From Thioalkalivibrio sp. (lineage in GTDB: Bacteria > Pseudomonadota > Gammaproteobacteria > Ectothiorhodospirales > Ectothiorhodospiraceae), in assembly GCA_007136145.1 (NCBI GenBank), contig SLHN01000236.1, positions 1 through 6,372 on the forward strand: 6,372 nt of DNA, in the 5' to 3' direction. The notes beneath the pieces are model-generated. The model was not told the DNA's origin and did no database searches. It worked only from the letters and a program-made list of their open reading frames with translations. A program made the translations under genes and the position numbers. Shown here in pieces: positions 1 through 5,698 of this stretch (its first letter is position 1; the number at the start of each line of letters is the position of its first letter).

Positions 1-365
1 GCATCGCGCGGATAGTCGATGGAGATGTCCTCCAGAATGCGGCAGGCGTCCGCCCAGCGTCCGGCGGCAAAAGCCTCGACGGCGGCGGCGTGCGCCTGCT
101 CGCGCGGGTTCAGCGGAAGCTCTGCGCATCGTTGCAGGTCCGCCCGTGCAATCGCAACCGCCTCAGGCTCGGTGCTGAGCAGGTTGAGCCAGGCGTGCAG
201 CAGGTGCCCCATCGCGAACGCGGGCACGGTGTTCGTGACCGTTTCGATGGTCTGGACCGGATCGTCACTCCAGCAGTGAAGCTGGACTACCGCGCGCTGG
301 TATTGCTCGATGGCTTTTTCGGTCGCCCCGGTCACCGGGTTGCCAAGAATGTCGCGTTGTTTCAT
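1..365 (-). CDS. TTC38-like tetratricopeptide-repeat protein, N-terminal part (cut by the window edge)
   Basis: The minus-strand frame is open from an ATG at 365-363 to the left edge, giving about 121 residues of the N-terminus. The start is preceded by GGAGG six bases upstream, a good ribosome binding site. The protein begins MKQRDILGNPVTGATEKAIE and continues with amphipathic helices. A segment with AMGHLLHAWL and, further on, NPREQAHAAAVEAFAAGRW matches the pattern I recall for TTC38 proteins: a helix ending in an MGH motif, then an REQxH motif followed by a helical TPR-like repeat. No signal peptide or membrane segment is seen, so a cytoplasmic location is likely. TTC38 homologues have no well-defined biochemical role; TPR folds usually bind other proteins. 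The gene is divergent from a GlxA-type regulator, which may control it. The family call rests on recalled similarity, and most of the protein lies outside the window. Confidence 0.75.
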   Translation of the reverse strand, partial: MKQRDILGNPVTGATEKAIEQYQRAVVQLHCWSDDPVQTIETVTNTVPAFAMGHLLHAWLNLLSTEPEAVAIARADLQRCAELPLNPREQAHAAAVEAFAAGRWADACRILEDISIDYPRD

Positions 366-412
366 CGTTGCCTCCAGGCCGGCCAGCGCCGGTCTCTGAT
401 GATTCGGTCAGG

Positions 413-499
413 CCCCGGCTGGGGGAACCGTCATCTCCCGTGGTACCGGGAGATGCTTTCGGTGACCCCGTGCATCGGACCGACTGCGCACAGCCGGGG
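413..499. repeat. Nested inverted repeats that can form a three-way junction
   Basis: The outer arms are CCCCGGCTG (413-421) and CAGCCGGGG (491-499), a perfect 9-bp pair. Directly inside is a second helix made of GGGG (422-425) with CCCC (466-469), ACCG (427-430) with CGGT (460-463), and CATCTCCCG (432-440) with CGGGAGATG (447-455). It closes on a 6-base loop. The rest (470-490) can close weakly through TGC (471-473) and GCA (488-490). The helices abut with almost no unpaired bases at the junction. This could be an RNA element in either transcript leader or a set of protein-binding palindromes. I do not recognise it as a known riboswitch class. GC-rich DNA yields chance pairings, but the perfect nesting is notable. 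Confidence 0.55.
432..455. repeat. Perfect 9-bp inverted repeat, candidate operator
   Basis: CATCTCCCG and CGGGAGATG flank a 6-base spacer (TGGTAC). The arms are perfect complements. The site lies about midway between the divergent start codons, where an operator would be placed. No T-run follows on either strand, so a terminator is unlikely. It is also the tip helix of the larger nested element at 413-499. Confidence 0.5.
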
Positions 500-572
500 T
501 GTGAGATTCAGCTTACGGGAAGCCGCCGGTAATCCCCGTGGCCGAATCGGACAGGGGCAGGACAATTCAGCC

Positions 573-1640
573 ATGAGCGACCCGATGCAGTCAGCCGCGC
601 CCACCACCGCCGCGATTCTCGCGTTTCCCGAGGCGACCGCCTCGGTGATGTACGGGCTGAGCGATCTCTTCCATTCCGCGGGTCGCGACTGGGGGATGAT
701 CGTCGACGGCGTGCCGGGGCCGGCGCTTATCACGCCACGGATCGTCGCGGCCCGGTCCGGGCCATTCCGGATTGCGAACGGCGTCACCGTGGTCCCGGAC
801 GCGCTGCTGTCGGAGACACCCGCGCCCGACCTGGTATGCGTGCCGGAGATCCTGGTGGCGCCGTCGGATCGTCTGGAAGGGCGTTTCGATCGGGAGATCG
901 AGTGGCTTCGGAGCTGTTATGCCGGCGGGTCGATCGTCGCGGCTGCCTGCTCGGGGTCATTGCTGCTGGCCGAGGCCGGACTGCTCGACGGCGAGTTCGC
1001 CACCACGCACTGGGCCTACTGTGATGCGCTCGCCGAACGCTTTCCGGGAATCCGCGTGCAGCGGCAGCGCTCGCTGATCGCGGCCGGCGAGGGGCAGCGT
1101 CTGATCATGGCCGGCGGGGGTTCCTCGTGGCTCGATCTCGGCCTGTTCCTGATCGCTCGCCTCGCCGGGGTGGATGCGGCGATGCGGCTGGCGCGGATCT
1201 ATCTGATCGACTGGCACCACGCCGGTCAGCAACCTTTCGCCCGCCTGTCCGCGAGCCGCCAGACCGACGACGCGGTGATCGCGAAGTGCCAGGTCTGGGC
1301 CGCGACGCATTACCACGAGCCCGCGCCGGTCGCGACGATGGCTGGCATCGCGGGGCTGTCCGAGCGTTCCCTGATGCGGCGCTTCCAGAAAGCTACCGGG
1401 ATGACACCGATCCAGTACGTGCACGCGATCCGGATCGAGGAGGGCAAGCAGATGCTGGAAGCGACCCGGGAGTCTGTCGAGGCCATCGCCCACGAGCTGG
1501 GTTACGAGGACCCCAGCTTCTTCGTGCGCCTTTTCAAACGCGATGTGCGAATCACACCTTCCCAGTACCGCCGCAAGTTCGGCAGCCTGCGCGAGGTGCT
1601 GCGCGGCGCAGAGCGGGGGCGGACCAGCGCAAGGTCCTGA
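573..1640 (+). CDS. GlxA-family transcriptional regulator (DJ-1/PfpI-like domain plus AraC-type HTH)
   Basis: This 355-residue protein has the usual length for GlxA-type regulators. Residues about 12-200 form a DJ-1/PfpI (class I glutamine amidotransferase-like) domain with a nucleophile-elbow segment AAACSGSLLLAEAGLLDG around Cys126, followed by ATTHW (143-147). Residues about 235-336 are the AraC-type DNA-binding domain: a first helix-turn-helix at about 252-275 (MAGIAGLSERSLMRRFQKA) and a second at about 302-325 (AIAHELGYEDPSFFVRLFKR), ending in the typical TPSQYRRKF. The same frame is open far upstream, but the ATG at 573 starts right before the domain. AGGA lies 10 bases before it, a modest ribosome binding site. 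Known members sense small metabolites through the N-terminal domain, usually without enzyme activity. The ligand here is unknown. The divergent TPR gene and its own promoter are the likely targets. Confidence 0.9.
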   Translation: MSDPMQSAAPTTAAILAFPEATASVMYGLSDLFHSAGRDWGMIVDGVPGPALITPRIVAARSGPFRIANGVTVVPDALLSETPAPDLVCVPEILVAPSDRLEGRFDREIEWLRSCYAGGSIVAAACSGSLLLAEAGLLDGEFATTHWAYCDALAERFPGIRVQRQRSLIAAGEGQRLIMAGGGSSWLDLGLFLIARLAGVDAAMRLARIYLIDWHHAGQQPFARLSASRQTDDAVIAKCQVWAATHYHEPAPVATMAGIAGLSERSLMRRFQKATGMTPIQYVHAIRIEEGKQMLEATRESVEAIAHELGYEDPSFFVRLFKRDVRITPSQYRRKFGSLREVLRGAERGRTSARS

Positions 1641-1651
1641 GAACCGGGGTG

Positions 1652-1699
1652 CCAGCAGCCTGCTGGTCCGCGCTGCGGGCCGGGCCGGGCTTTGCCCGG
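1652..1699. terminator. Hairpins between convergent genes, possible bidirectional terminator
   Basis: Two perfect inverted repeats sit in the 65-bp gap between the stop codons of the regulator and the amylosucrase gene. The first is CCAGCAG/CTGCTGG around a single C (1652-1666). The second is CCGGGC/GCCCGG around a TTT loop (1685-1699). Neither is followed by a T-run on either strand, so they are not canonical intrinsic terminators. Their position between convergent genes suggests transcription ending or RNA 3'-end protection in both directions. Confidence 0.4.
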
Positions 1700-1705
1700 G
1701 AGTGT

Positions 1706-3667
1706 TCAACGCATGTTGCTGAGCCAATAAAAGCGGTACGGCGGTACGACGAGGCGATCGTTGAACAGGCGCGGGATCTCTCCGGTGTGCAGATCCTGCA
1801 AAGTGCCGCGCAGGTACAGGCTTCGGTAGCGCAGGTTGCTCAGCTCCAGATACTGCGGGTTGGCGTCGAAATTCGCGACCACCAGGACCGAGGACGATTG
1901 CTGGTGTTCGGGGTGGGTGCGCAGGAAGGCGAACAGGTGTGGACTCTCGAGGTCGATCAGCTCCCGGTTATTGAAATCGGCGAAGGCGGGAATACCCTTG
2001 CGCGCCGCTATCATCCGTTTCAGGCCATCAAAGATGCGTTGCTCGACACTGCCATGCTGGTGCCGCAGTTCGGCCTTGTCCCAGTCGATGCGCGGACGGT
2101 TCATCCAGCGGCTGTCGCCGGCCTTGTTCGGGTCTTCGAGATAGCTGCAATCGCTCAACGTGCCGATCTCGTCGCCGTAGTACAGCAGCGGAATGCCGCC
2201 AAACGACATGATCATGCCGTGCAGCAGCAGGATGCGGTTTACCGCGCGGTCGATCGTCCTGGGGTCCCCCGACTCGAGCGCGCTCTCGAGCCCCGCGAGC
2301 GAGGCCAGCGAACCGGAGATCCGGGCGTCGCCCGTCTTCTCGTTGCGCCCGAACGGCTGGCCGCGGGCATCGGATCCCTCGTATTCGCCAATGAAATAGT
2401 CGACCAGGAATTGGCGATGCGCGAACGGCTCATAGCCGGCTGCGATGATGTCGCGGTCGTCGAAGCCGAGACCGATGTCGTCGTGGCAGCGCACGTAGTT
2501 GAGCCATGTGGCCCGGTCCAACTTGTTCGGGATGCTACGGATGCCGAGATTCAGTAGCCGCGCATTGCGTGTGGCCATTGCATCCCAGAGCAGCGCCATG
2601 AAGGTCGCGTTGTAGGCGATCTCGCACTCCTTCGCGATCACCGCGTCCTCGCCGAAGTACTTGATGATCTCGAGCGGCGCGACGATGGCCTCCGCGATGA
2701 ACAGAACGCCGGGCGCGGTGACCTGGCAGCAGTCCTTCATCAGTTGCAGGATCAGGTGCGCCTCGCGCTCGTTCTGGCAGGTGGTGCCGATCTTCTTCCA
2801 CAGGAACGCGACCGCGTCCAGGCGAACGATGTCTGCACCCTGGTTGGCCCAGAACAGGATCACATCCAGCATCTCGATGAAGACGTCGGGGTTGCTGTAA
2901 TTCAGGTCCCACTGGAACGAGTTGAAGACCGTCATCACCCACTGCTGCATTTCCTCATCCCAGGTGAAGTTGCCGGGGGATGTCTCCGGGAAAATCTCGG
3001 GCATCGTCTCCTCGAACATGTCCGGGATGTCGCGGTTGGGGAAGATGTAGTAGTAGTCCTGGTATTTCTTCTCCCCGGCACGCGCCCTACGCGCCCATTC
3101 GTGTTCATCGGAGGTGTGATTCACCACCACGTCCAGGGTCAGGAGCATACCCCGCTTGCGCATAGACTGGGCGAGCTTTTGCAGTTGTTCGAGGGTGCCG
3201 ACCCTTGGATCGATGCGGCGGAAATCACTGATTGCATAACCCCCGTCGCTGGCTTTCTCGGGGCAGACCAGCATCGGCATGATATGCAGCATGTTCACGC
3301 CCAGCTCTTGCAGGTAAGGCGCTCGCGAGCATACGCCATCGAGGTTTCCGGCGAATCCGTCGGCATAGAGAGCCATCGCCACCCATTCCTGGCTCAGAAA
3401 CCAGTTGTGGTTGAGTTCGCGGTCCTTGTCCTGCGCCTCGAGTTCCGCGGAACGCTCGATGTAGCGTGCAGCCATGACCTCGACCAGTTTGATGCTTTTT
3501 TCCTTGAAGTCCTCACGCCCTCCGTAGAGCGCATGGAACAGGGAGTGGATGGCGTAGAAGTTCGCGCCCAAACGGGTATAGAAGTAGCGAAGATCCTGGC
3601 GCCGGATCTCCGGCTTCAGTTCATCGAGGATCTCGTTCAGGAGGGAATGCGATACCTGTTCGTACAT
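1706..3667 (-). CDS. Amylosucrase-type GH13 alpha-glucan synthase / sucrose hydrolase
   Basis: This 653-residue protein is close in size to Neisseria polysaccharea amylosucrase. It has a helical N-terminal domain (about 1-90), a GH13 (beta/alpha)8 barrel with a B domain, and a C-terminal beta domain (about 560-653). GH13 landmarks are the DVVVNH region (179-184), nucleophile Asp284 in RLDAVAF, acid/base Glu326 in IAEAIV, and His395-Asp396 in CHDDIG. Asp141 in SDGGYA and Arg520 in GDSRW match the salt-bridge pair that closes the -1 subsite in amylosucrase. The segment FNSFQWDLNYSNP (248-260) is also typical. Amylosucrases take glucose from sucrose, release fructose and build alpha-1,4-glucan; related enzymes only hydrolyse sucrose. 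No signal peptide is seen, so the enzyme is probably cytoplasmic. AGGG lies five bases before the ATG. No sucrose transporter or fructokinase gene is adjacent. Choosing between polymerase and hydrolase is not possible from sequence alone. Confidence 0.92.
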   Translation of the reverse strand: MYEQVSHSLLNEILDELKPEIRRQDLRYFYTRLGANFYAIHSLFHALYGGREDFKEKSIKLVEVMAARYIERSAELEAQDKDRELNHNWFLSQEWVAMALYADGFAGNLDGVCSRAPYLQELGVNMLHIMPMLVCPEKASDGGYAISDFRRIDPRVGTLEQLQKLAQSMRKRGMLLTLDVVVNHTSDEHEWARRARAGEKKYQDYYYIFPNRDIPDMFEETMPEIFPETSPGNFTWDEEMQQWVMTVFNSFQWDLNYSNPDVFIEMLDVILFWANQGADIVRLDAVAFLWKKIGTTCQNEREAHLILQLMKDCCQVTAPGVLFIAEAIVAPLEIIKYFGEDAVIAKECEIAYNATFMALLWDAMATRNARLLNLGIRSIPNKLDRATWLNYVRCHDDIGLGFDDRDIIAAGYEPFAHRQFLVDYFIGEYEGSDARGQPFGRNEKTGDARISGSLASLAGLESALESGDPRTIDRAVNRILLLHGMIMSFGGIPLLYYGDEIGTLSDCSYLEDPNKAGDSRWMNRPRIDWDKAELRHQHGSVEQRIFDGLKRMIAARKGIPAFADFNNRELIDLESPHLFAFLRTHPEHQQSSSVLVVANFDANPQYLELSNLRYRSLYLRGTLQDLHTGEIPRLFNDRLVVPPYRFYWLSNMR

Positions 3668-3691
3668 GCGGCCCTTTACGGATGCGGTTGT

Positions 3692-3787
3692 CTACGTGAC
3701 GGGTTCGCCGATCACACGGCGGATGGCTGGTGTCCCATGATCGGCAACCCAGCGCCACAGCGCAAACGTAGTGTTCGTTTGTTTCAT
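3692..3787 (-). CDS. Possible 31-residue leader ORF upstream of amylosucrase
   Basis: A minus-strand ATG at 3787-3785 opens a 31-codon frame that ends with TAG at 3694-3692, 24 bases before the amylosucrase ATG. The predicted peptide begins MKQTNTTFALWRWVADHG and ends GEPVT. It contains the stem-loop at 3701-3750. No clear Shine-Dalgarno sequence precedes the ATG, and I recognise no family. It may be a leader peptide, a remnant of a longer gene or chance. The short length and missing ribosome binding site keep confidence low. Confidence 0.2.
   Translation of the reverse strand: MKQTNTTFALWRWVADHGTPAIRRVIGEPVT
3701..3750. repeat. 13-bp bulged stem-loop in the amylosucrase leader
   Basis: On the plus strand GGGTT (3701-3705), a single unpaired C (3706) and GCCGATCA (3707-3714) pair with TGATCGGC (3738-3745) and AACCC (3746-3750). 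The stem is 13 bp with a 23-base loop. A smaller hairpin, CGCCG (3706-3710) with CGGCG (3717-3721), uses some of the same bases, so the two are mutually exclusive. The element lies 34-83 bases upstream of the amylosucrase start codon. No T-run follows it. It could be an operator, an attenuator-like leader structure or a 3'-end hairpin of the upstream xrtH transcript. Confidence 0.55.
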
Positions 3788-3853
3788 GCCGCGTCGAACA
3801 ATTGGAGGTACATGGAAAAACGACGTGAGCGTTGGCTGGTAGCCGTCACTGGT

Positions 3854-4498
3854 TCAGATTTCCTTATCCTTTCCTGGTGAGCTGGCCCGCAGCGGTGCGA
3901 ACGCTGGCCGTTCGAGGAGGATCAGTATGAAGCGCCGGTTCATGGCGATCCACAAAGTAGCCGCACCAATCACGGGGAGCATCAGAAAACCGAACTGATA
4001 ACCCAGCCCGATTACCTCCAGATGCCAGGTCTGGAAGGCCAATTCACTGCGGATCTCCGAGCCTGAATCCAGGGCAAGCGTCTTGAGGACGTCGAAGCTG
4101 ATTCCCCATACATGCAGGGGCATCAGGCCGATATAGGCGATCACCAGACGCCAATAGGTGAAGAAGCGCTCGTCGGCCGCAAACAGCAACGCCAGCAAAA
4201 CGGGTAGATTCCAGGAGTACACCAATGCATTGACGCTGATCACGGCTTGGCCCACGGCTCCCGCCGGAGCACCGGGAACGTCAATGGTCAGCCCGGTCAC
4301 GAAGAATAGCTCCCGGGCCAATCCCTCGACATTCTCGATCAGCCCCGGGTGCATGAGATTCAGGAGCCATTGGCTGATCCATACGGCCGGCATGAGCAGC
4401 ACCTGAGCAACGAAATACCAAAACGCAAATGCCGCGGGCAACCACAGGAACGTGCTTAGAAAGAAGCGCCCCAGGACACTAGTTGGAAGCAAGCGCAT
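3854..4498 (-). CDS. Polytopic membrane protein, probable exosortase H-associated protein
   Basis: This 214-residue integral membrane protein has about four predicted membrane segments: 12-36 (with FFLSTFLWLPAAFAFWYFV), 85-107, 117-137 and 163-185. It ends in a short charged tail (SSPGKDKEI). The ATG at 4498 lies inside the end of xrtH, giving a 20-bp overlap in a different frame, which is a strong sign of translational coupling. A purine-rich GGGAGAG lies about 10 bases before the start. I see no catalytic motif. A small membrane protein directly downstream of exosortase H is a recurring arrangement, so the call rests mainly on context. Its function is not established; it may assist sorting, stabilise the exosortase or act on the processed substrate. 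A 186-bp gap separates it from the amylosucrase gene. Confidence 0.7.
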   Translation of the reverse strand: MRLLPTSVLGRFFLSTFLWLPAAFAFWYFVAQVLLMPAVWISQWLLNLMHPGLIENVEGLARELFFVTGLTIDVPGAPAGAVGQAVISVNALVYSWNLPVLLALLFAADERFFTYWRLVIAYIGLMPLHVWGISFDVLKTLALDSGSEIRSELAFQTWHLEVIGLGYQFGFLMLPVIGAATLWIAMNRRFILILLERPAFAPLRASSPGKDKEI

Positions 4499-4985
4499 CG
4501 GTGTGGCTCTCCCGCGGAAGGCTGCGGATCCAGAGCAGCCAGACGATCAGGGCATCGAGCATGATCAGCGCTTGCCAAACGTAAAGGTGCGCCCACTCGA
4601 AGGCGGTTTCATTCCACATGCCAAGGAAGAATAAAGAGATGATCCGGACAAGGTTCAGCGCTTGGATGGCAATTATCCCGATTGCGACCCCAGCCAACTT
4701 ATATCGCCATGGCGCCGGGAAGGCCAGCATCGCCGCGATCAGCACGATCATCGCCTCAACGCCATTGCAACCAGCAGCGATCTGTACCGCGAACTGAGTC
4801 TTCATGTCGCGGATGATCACCCCGCTCGTGGCTATTTCGCGGCCGGTGACTTCAATCAGGGAGCCCGAGATGTCCGCCAGGAGGCCGGTGAACGGTTGTA
4901 CGAAATACTGTTGACCAAGCGGTGTCAACTCGGCGGTGAACAACACAGCCTGGATCACGAGAAACAATGCGAAGAAACGAAGCAT
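4479..4985 (-). CDS. xrtH: Exosortase H (XrtH), membrane transpeptidase-like protein-sorting enzyme
   Basis: This 168-residue membrane protein has hydrophobic segments at about 2-20, 75-91, 96-121 and 133-152. The three residues conserved across exosortases and archaeosortases are visible: Cys73 in AAGCNGVEAM, Arg114 in LNLVRIISLF and His133 in WAHLYVWQ. The short single-domain form, without the long N-terminal membrane region and without an EpsI domain, fits the XrtH subfamily. XrtH proteins are thought to recognise C-terminal tags of the IPTLxxWG type, cut them in the inner membrane and hand the protein on for surface anchoring or release. The ATG at 4985 has AGGA seven bases upstream. The next gene overlaps it by 20 bp. 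No substrate with an IPTL-type tail is encoded in this window, so the target is elsewhere. The subfamily assignment comes from recalled sequence pattern, but the exosortase fold call is firm. Confidence 0.85.
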   Translation of the reverse strand: MLRFFALFLVIQAVLFTAELTPLGQQYFVQPFTGLLADISGSLIEVTGREIATSGVIIRDMKTQFAVQIAAGCNGVEAMIVLIAAMLAFPAPWRYKLAGVAIGIIAIQALNLVRIISLFFLGMWNETAFEWAHLYVWQALIMLDALIVWLLWIRSLPRESHTDALASN

Positions 4986-5042
4986 GCCGGGATCCTGCGA
5001 TTCAAAGGCGTGTTGGATTCAACTATTCGGGCCGAAGGATGA

Positions 5043-5069
5043 CATATAACACGATTCATGACGATCCAA
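5043..5069 (-). promoter_or_regulatory. Weak candidate promoter for xrtH
   Basis: On the minus strand TTGGAT (5069-5064) is followed 15 bases later by TATATG (5048-5043), in an AT-richer patch about 60 bases before the xrtH ATG. Shifting the -10 to TATGTC gives a 17-base spacer. Both boxes are imperfect matches to the sigma-70 consensus. The separate transcription of xrtH is also suggested by the 192-bp gap from the RDD gene. Confidence 0.3.
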
Positions 5070-5145
5070 CCGCGGGGAGTCTGTCGCTATCGGGTCGGAT
5101 CGTGTGACAGGACACCAGTGGGCCATGCGCAGGGGGTCCGATAGC
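5061..5145. repeat. Two interlocked inverted repeats between the RDD gene and xrtH
   Basis: ACGATCC (5061-5067) pairs perfectly with GGATCGT (5097-5103). GCTATCGG (5086-5093) pairs perfectly with CCGATAGC (5138-5145). The two pairings interlock, so they form either a pseudoknot or alternative structures. A third small hairpin, GTGT/ACAC (5102-5115), lies within. The region is non-coding on both strands as far as I can see. A role in the xrtH leader or in ending moeA-RDD transcription is possible. Confidence 0.4.
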
Positions 5146-5146
5146 C

Positions 5147-5177
5147 AAGGGTGCTTGGTGGACCTTTGCAATCCACC
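5147..5177 (-). terminator. Hairpins directly after the RDD gene stop codon
   Basis: Read on the minus strand, the RDD stop codon is followed at once by GGTGGA (5177-5172), a 9-base loop and TCCACC (5162-5157). A second small hairpin, CCAAG/CTTGG, follows and overlaps the end of the first. There is no U-run, so this is not a standard intrinsic terminator. Its position fits a transcript end or an RNA-stabilising 3' hairpin for the moeA-RDD unit. Confidence 0.35.
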
Positions 5178-5696
5178 TCATGGAGGCATTGTCGAACGCG
5201 ACGCAGTTCCAGTCCTGACCAGTTGCGTCCCCGATAGCCAGTCGTGCAGCATCAGGCGGCGTGAGTGGGTCCAGCTCAGGCCGAGCGCCAACACCAGTAA
5301 CGCGGTGGTGCCGACCGTTACCCATGCACCGTGCTGACGTGCGAGGAAGATTCCGAACAGAACCAGAAGCCACTGCGCCAGTGCCACGAGATAACGGATG
5401 GTCGCCTGCCGGCCGCTGACCGGGCTGCCAGTCTCGTCACGCAGCACGATATTCCATGCCTGCATGCCCAGGGTCTGACCAGCCCGGGTCCAGAACCAGG
5501 CGAAAAAGGCCCAGGCGGCCAGGAGGTTGACCACGAGCTGCAATGGAATCAGGACGCGTCCGGTCACCTCCGCGATCAGCACGAACACCAGGCCGAGGGC
5601 CATCCAGAGGGCGAGCAGCAACAGACCATCGTAGATCACCGCTCCGAGGCGCCGGGGCAGACTGACCGGGTCCGGCAGGGTAACGACCCCCGACAC
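5178..5696 (-). CDS. RDD-family integral membrane protein
   Basis: This 172-residue protein shows the RDD family pattern: an N-terminal PRRLGAVIYDGLLLLAL with Arg15/16 and Asp23, a central RAGQTLGMQAWNIVLRDETG loop (71-90), and a late Asp152 in HDWLSGTQLV. Predicted membrane segments are about 18-42, 50-70, 100-119 and 126-142. The start is GTG at 5696-5694, two bases after the moeA stop codon, so the two genes are probably translated together; the ribosome binding site inside moeA is weak. RDD proteins have no general known function. Some have been linked to ion or proton exchange, but nothing here supports a specific substrate. The linkage to moeA may simply reflect a conserved neighbourhood. 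Confidence 0.88.
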   Translation of the reverse strand: MSGVVTLPDPVSLPRRLGAVIYDGLLLLALWMALGLVFVLIAEVTGRVLIPLQLVVNLLAAWAFFAWFWTRAGQTLGMQAWNIVLRDETGSPVSGRQATIRYLVALAQWLLVLFGIFLARQHGAWVTVGTTALLVLALGLSWTHSRRLMLHDWLSGTQLVRTGTASRSTMPP

Positions 5697-5698
5697 GA

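Larger units (their letters stand above)
366..572. promoter_or_regulatory. Divergent intergenic region between the TPR gene and the GlxA-type regulator
   Basis: This 207-bp stretch separates two divergent start codons, so it must carry the promoters for both unless they start further away. I see no convincing -35/-10 pair in it. It is rich in inverted repeats: CCGGC/GCCGG at 379-392 next to the TPR ribosome binding site, a nested structure at 413-499, and ACGGG (515-519) paired with CCCGT (535-539) before the regulator. AraC-family regulators often act from such divergent regions, so these repeats are candidate operator or leader sequences. No protein-coding signal was found in it. Confidence 0.6.

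Noticed and set aside
396..402. CTGATGA on the plus strand, the start of a hammerhead ribozyme core
   Set aside because: The matching GAAA core and the cleavage-site stem do not follow; the nearest candidate after a possible stem II reads GAAC. A 7-base match is expected by chance.
413..540. Resemblance of GGGAAGCCGCCGGTAATCC to part of a cobalamin riboswitch
   Set aside because: The conserved cobalamin box and other core segments are missing and neither neighbour is a B12-related gene.
90..572. Upstream extension of the regulator frame giving a 516-residue protein
   Set aside because: The extra 161 residues run antisense through the TPR gene and lack GlxA similarity. They arise from GC-rich sequence lacking stops.
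957..1727. Long minus-strand ORF antisense to the regulator
   Set aside because: Low-complexity Arg/His/Gly/Pro-rich translation with no domain, mirror of a well-recognised gene.
1127..2557. 476-codon plus-strand ORF across the regulator and amylosucrase
   Set aside because: It overlaps two confident genes in other frames and has no recognisable domain.
2744..3880. 378-codon plus-strand ORF antisense to amylosucrase
   Set aside because: Shadow of the amylosucrase gene, with no recognisable motif.
3812..3880. 22-codon plus-strand ORF with GGAGG three bases before its ATG
   Set aside because: The spacing is too short, the peptide is tiny and it overlaps the 3' end of the xrtH-associated gene on the other strand.
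5026..5036. Odd palindrome TTCGG-G-CCGAA upstream of xrtH
   Set aside because: Only five bases per arm; short palindromes of this kind are common in GC-rich DNA and nothing else supports it.
5042..5177. Possible tRNA gene in the gap before xrtH
   Set aside because: No T-arm GGTTCGAATCC-like segment or paired acceptor arms with CCA could be found on either strand.
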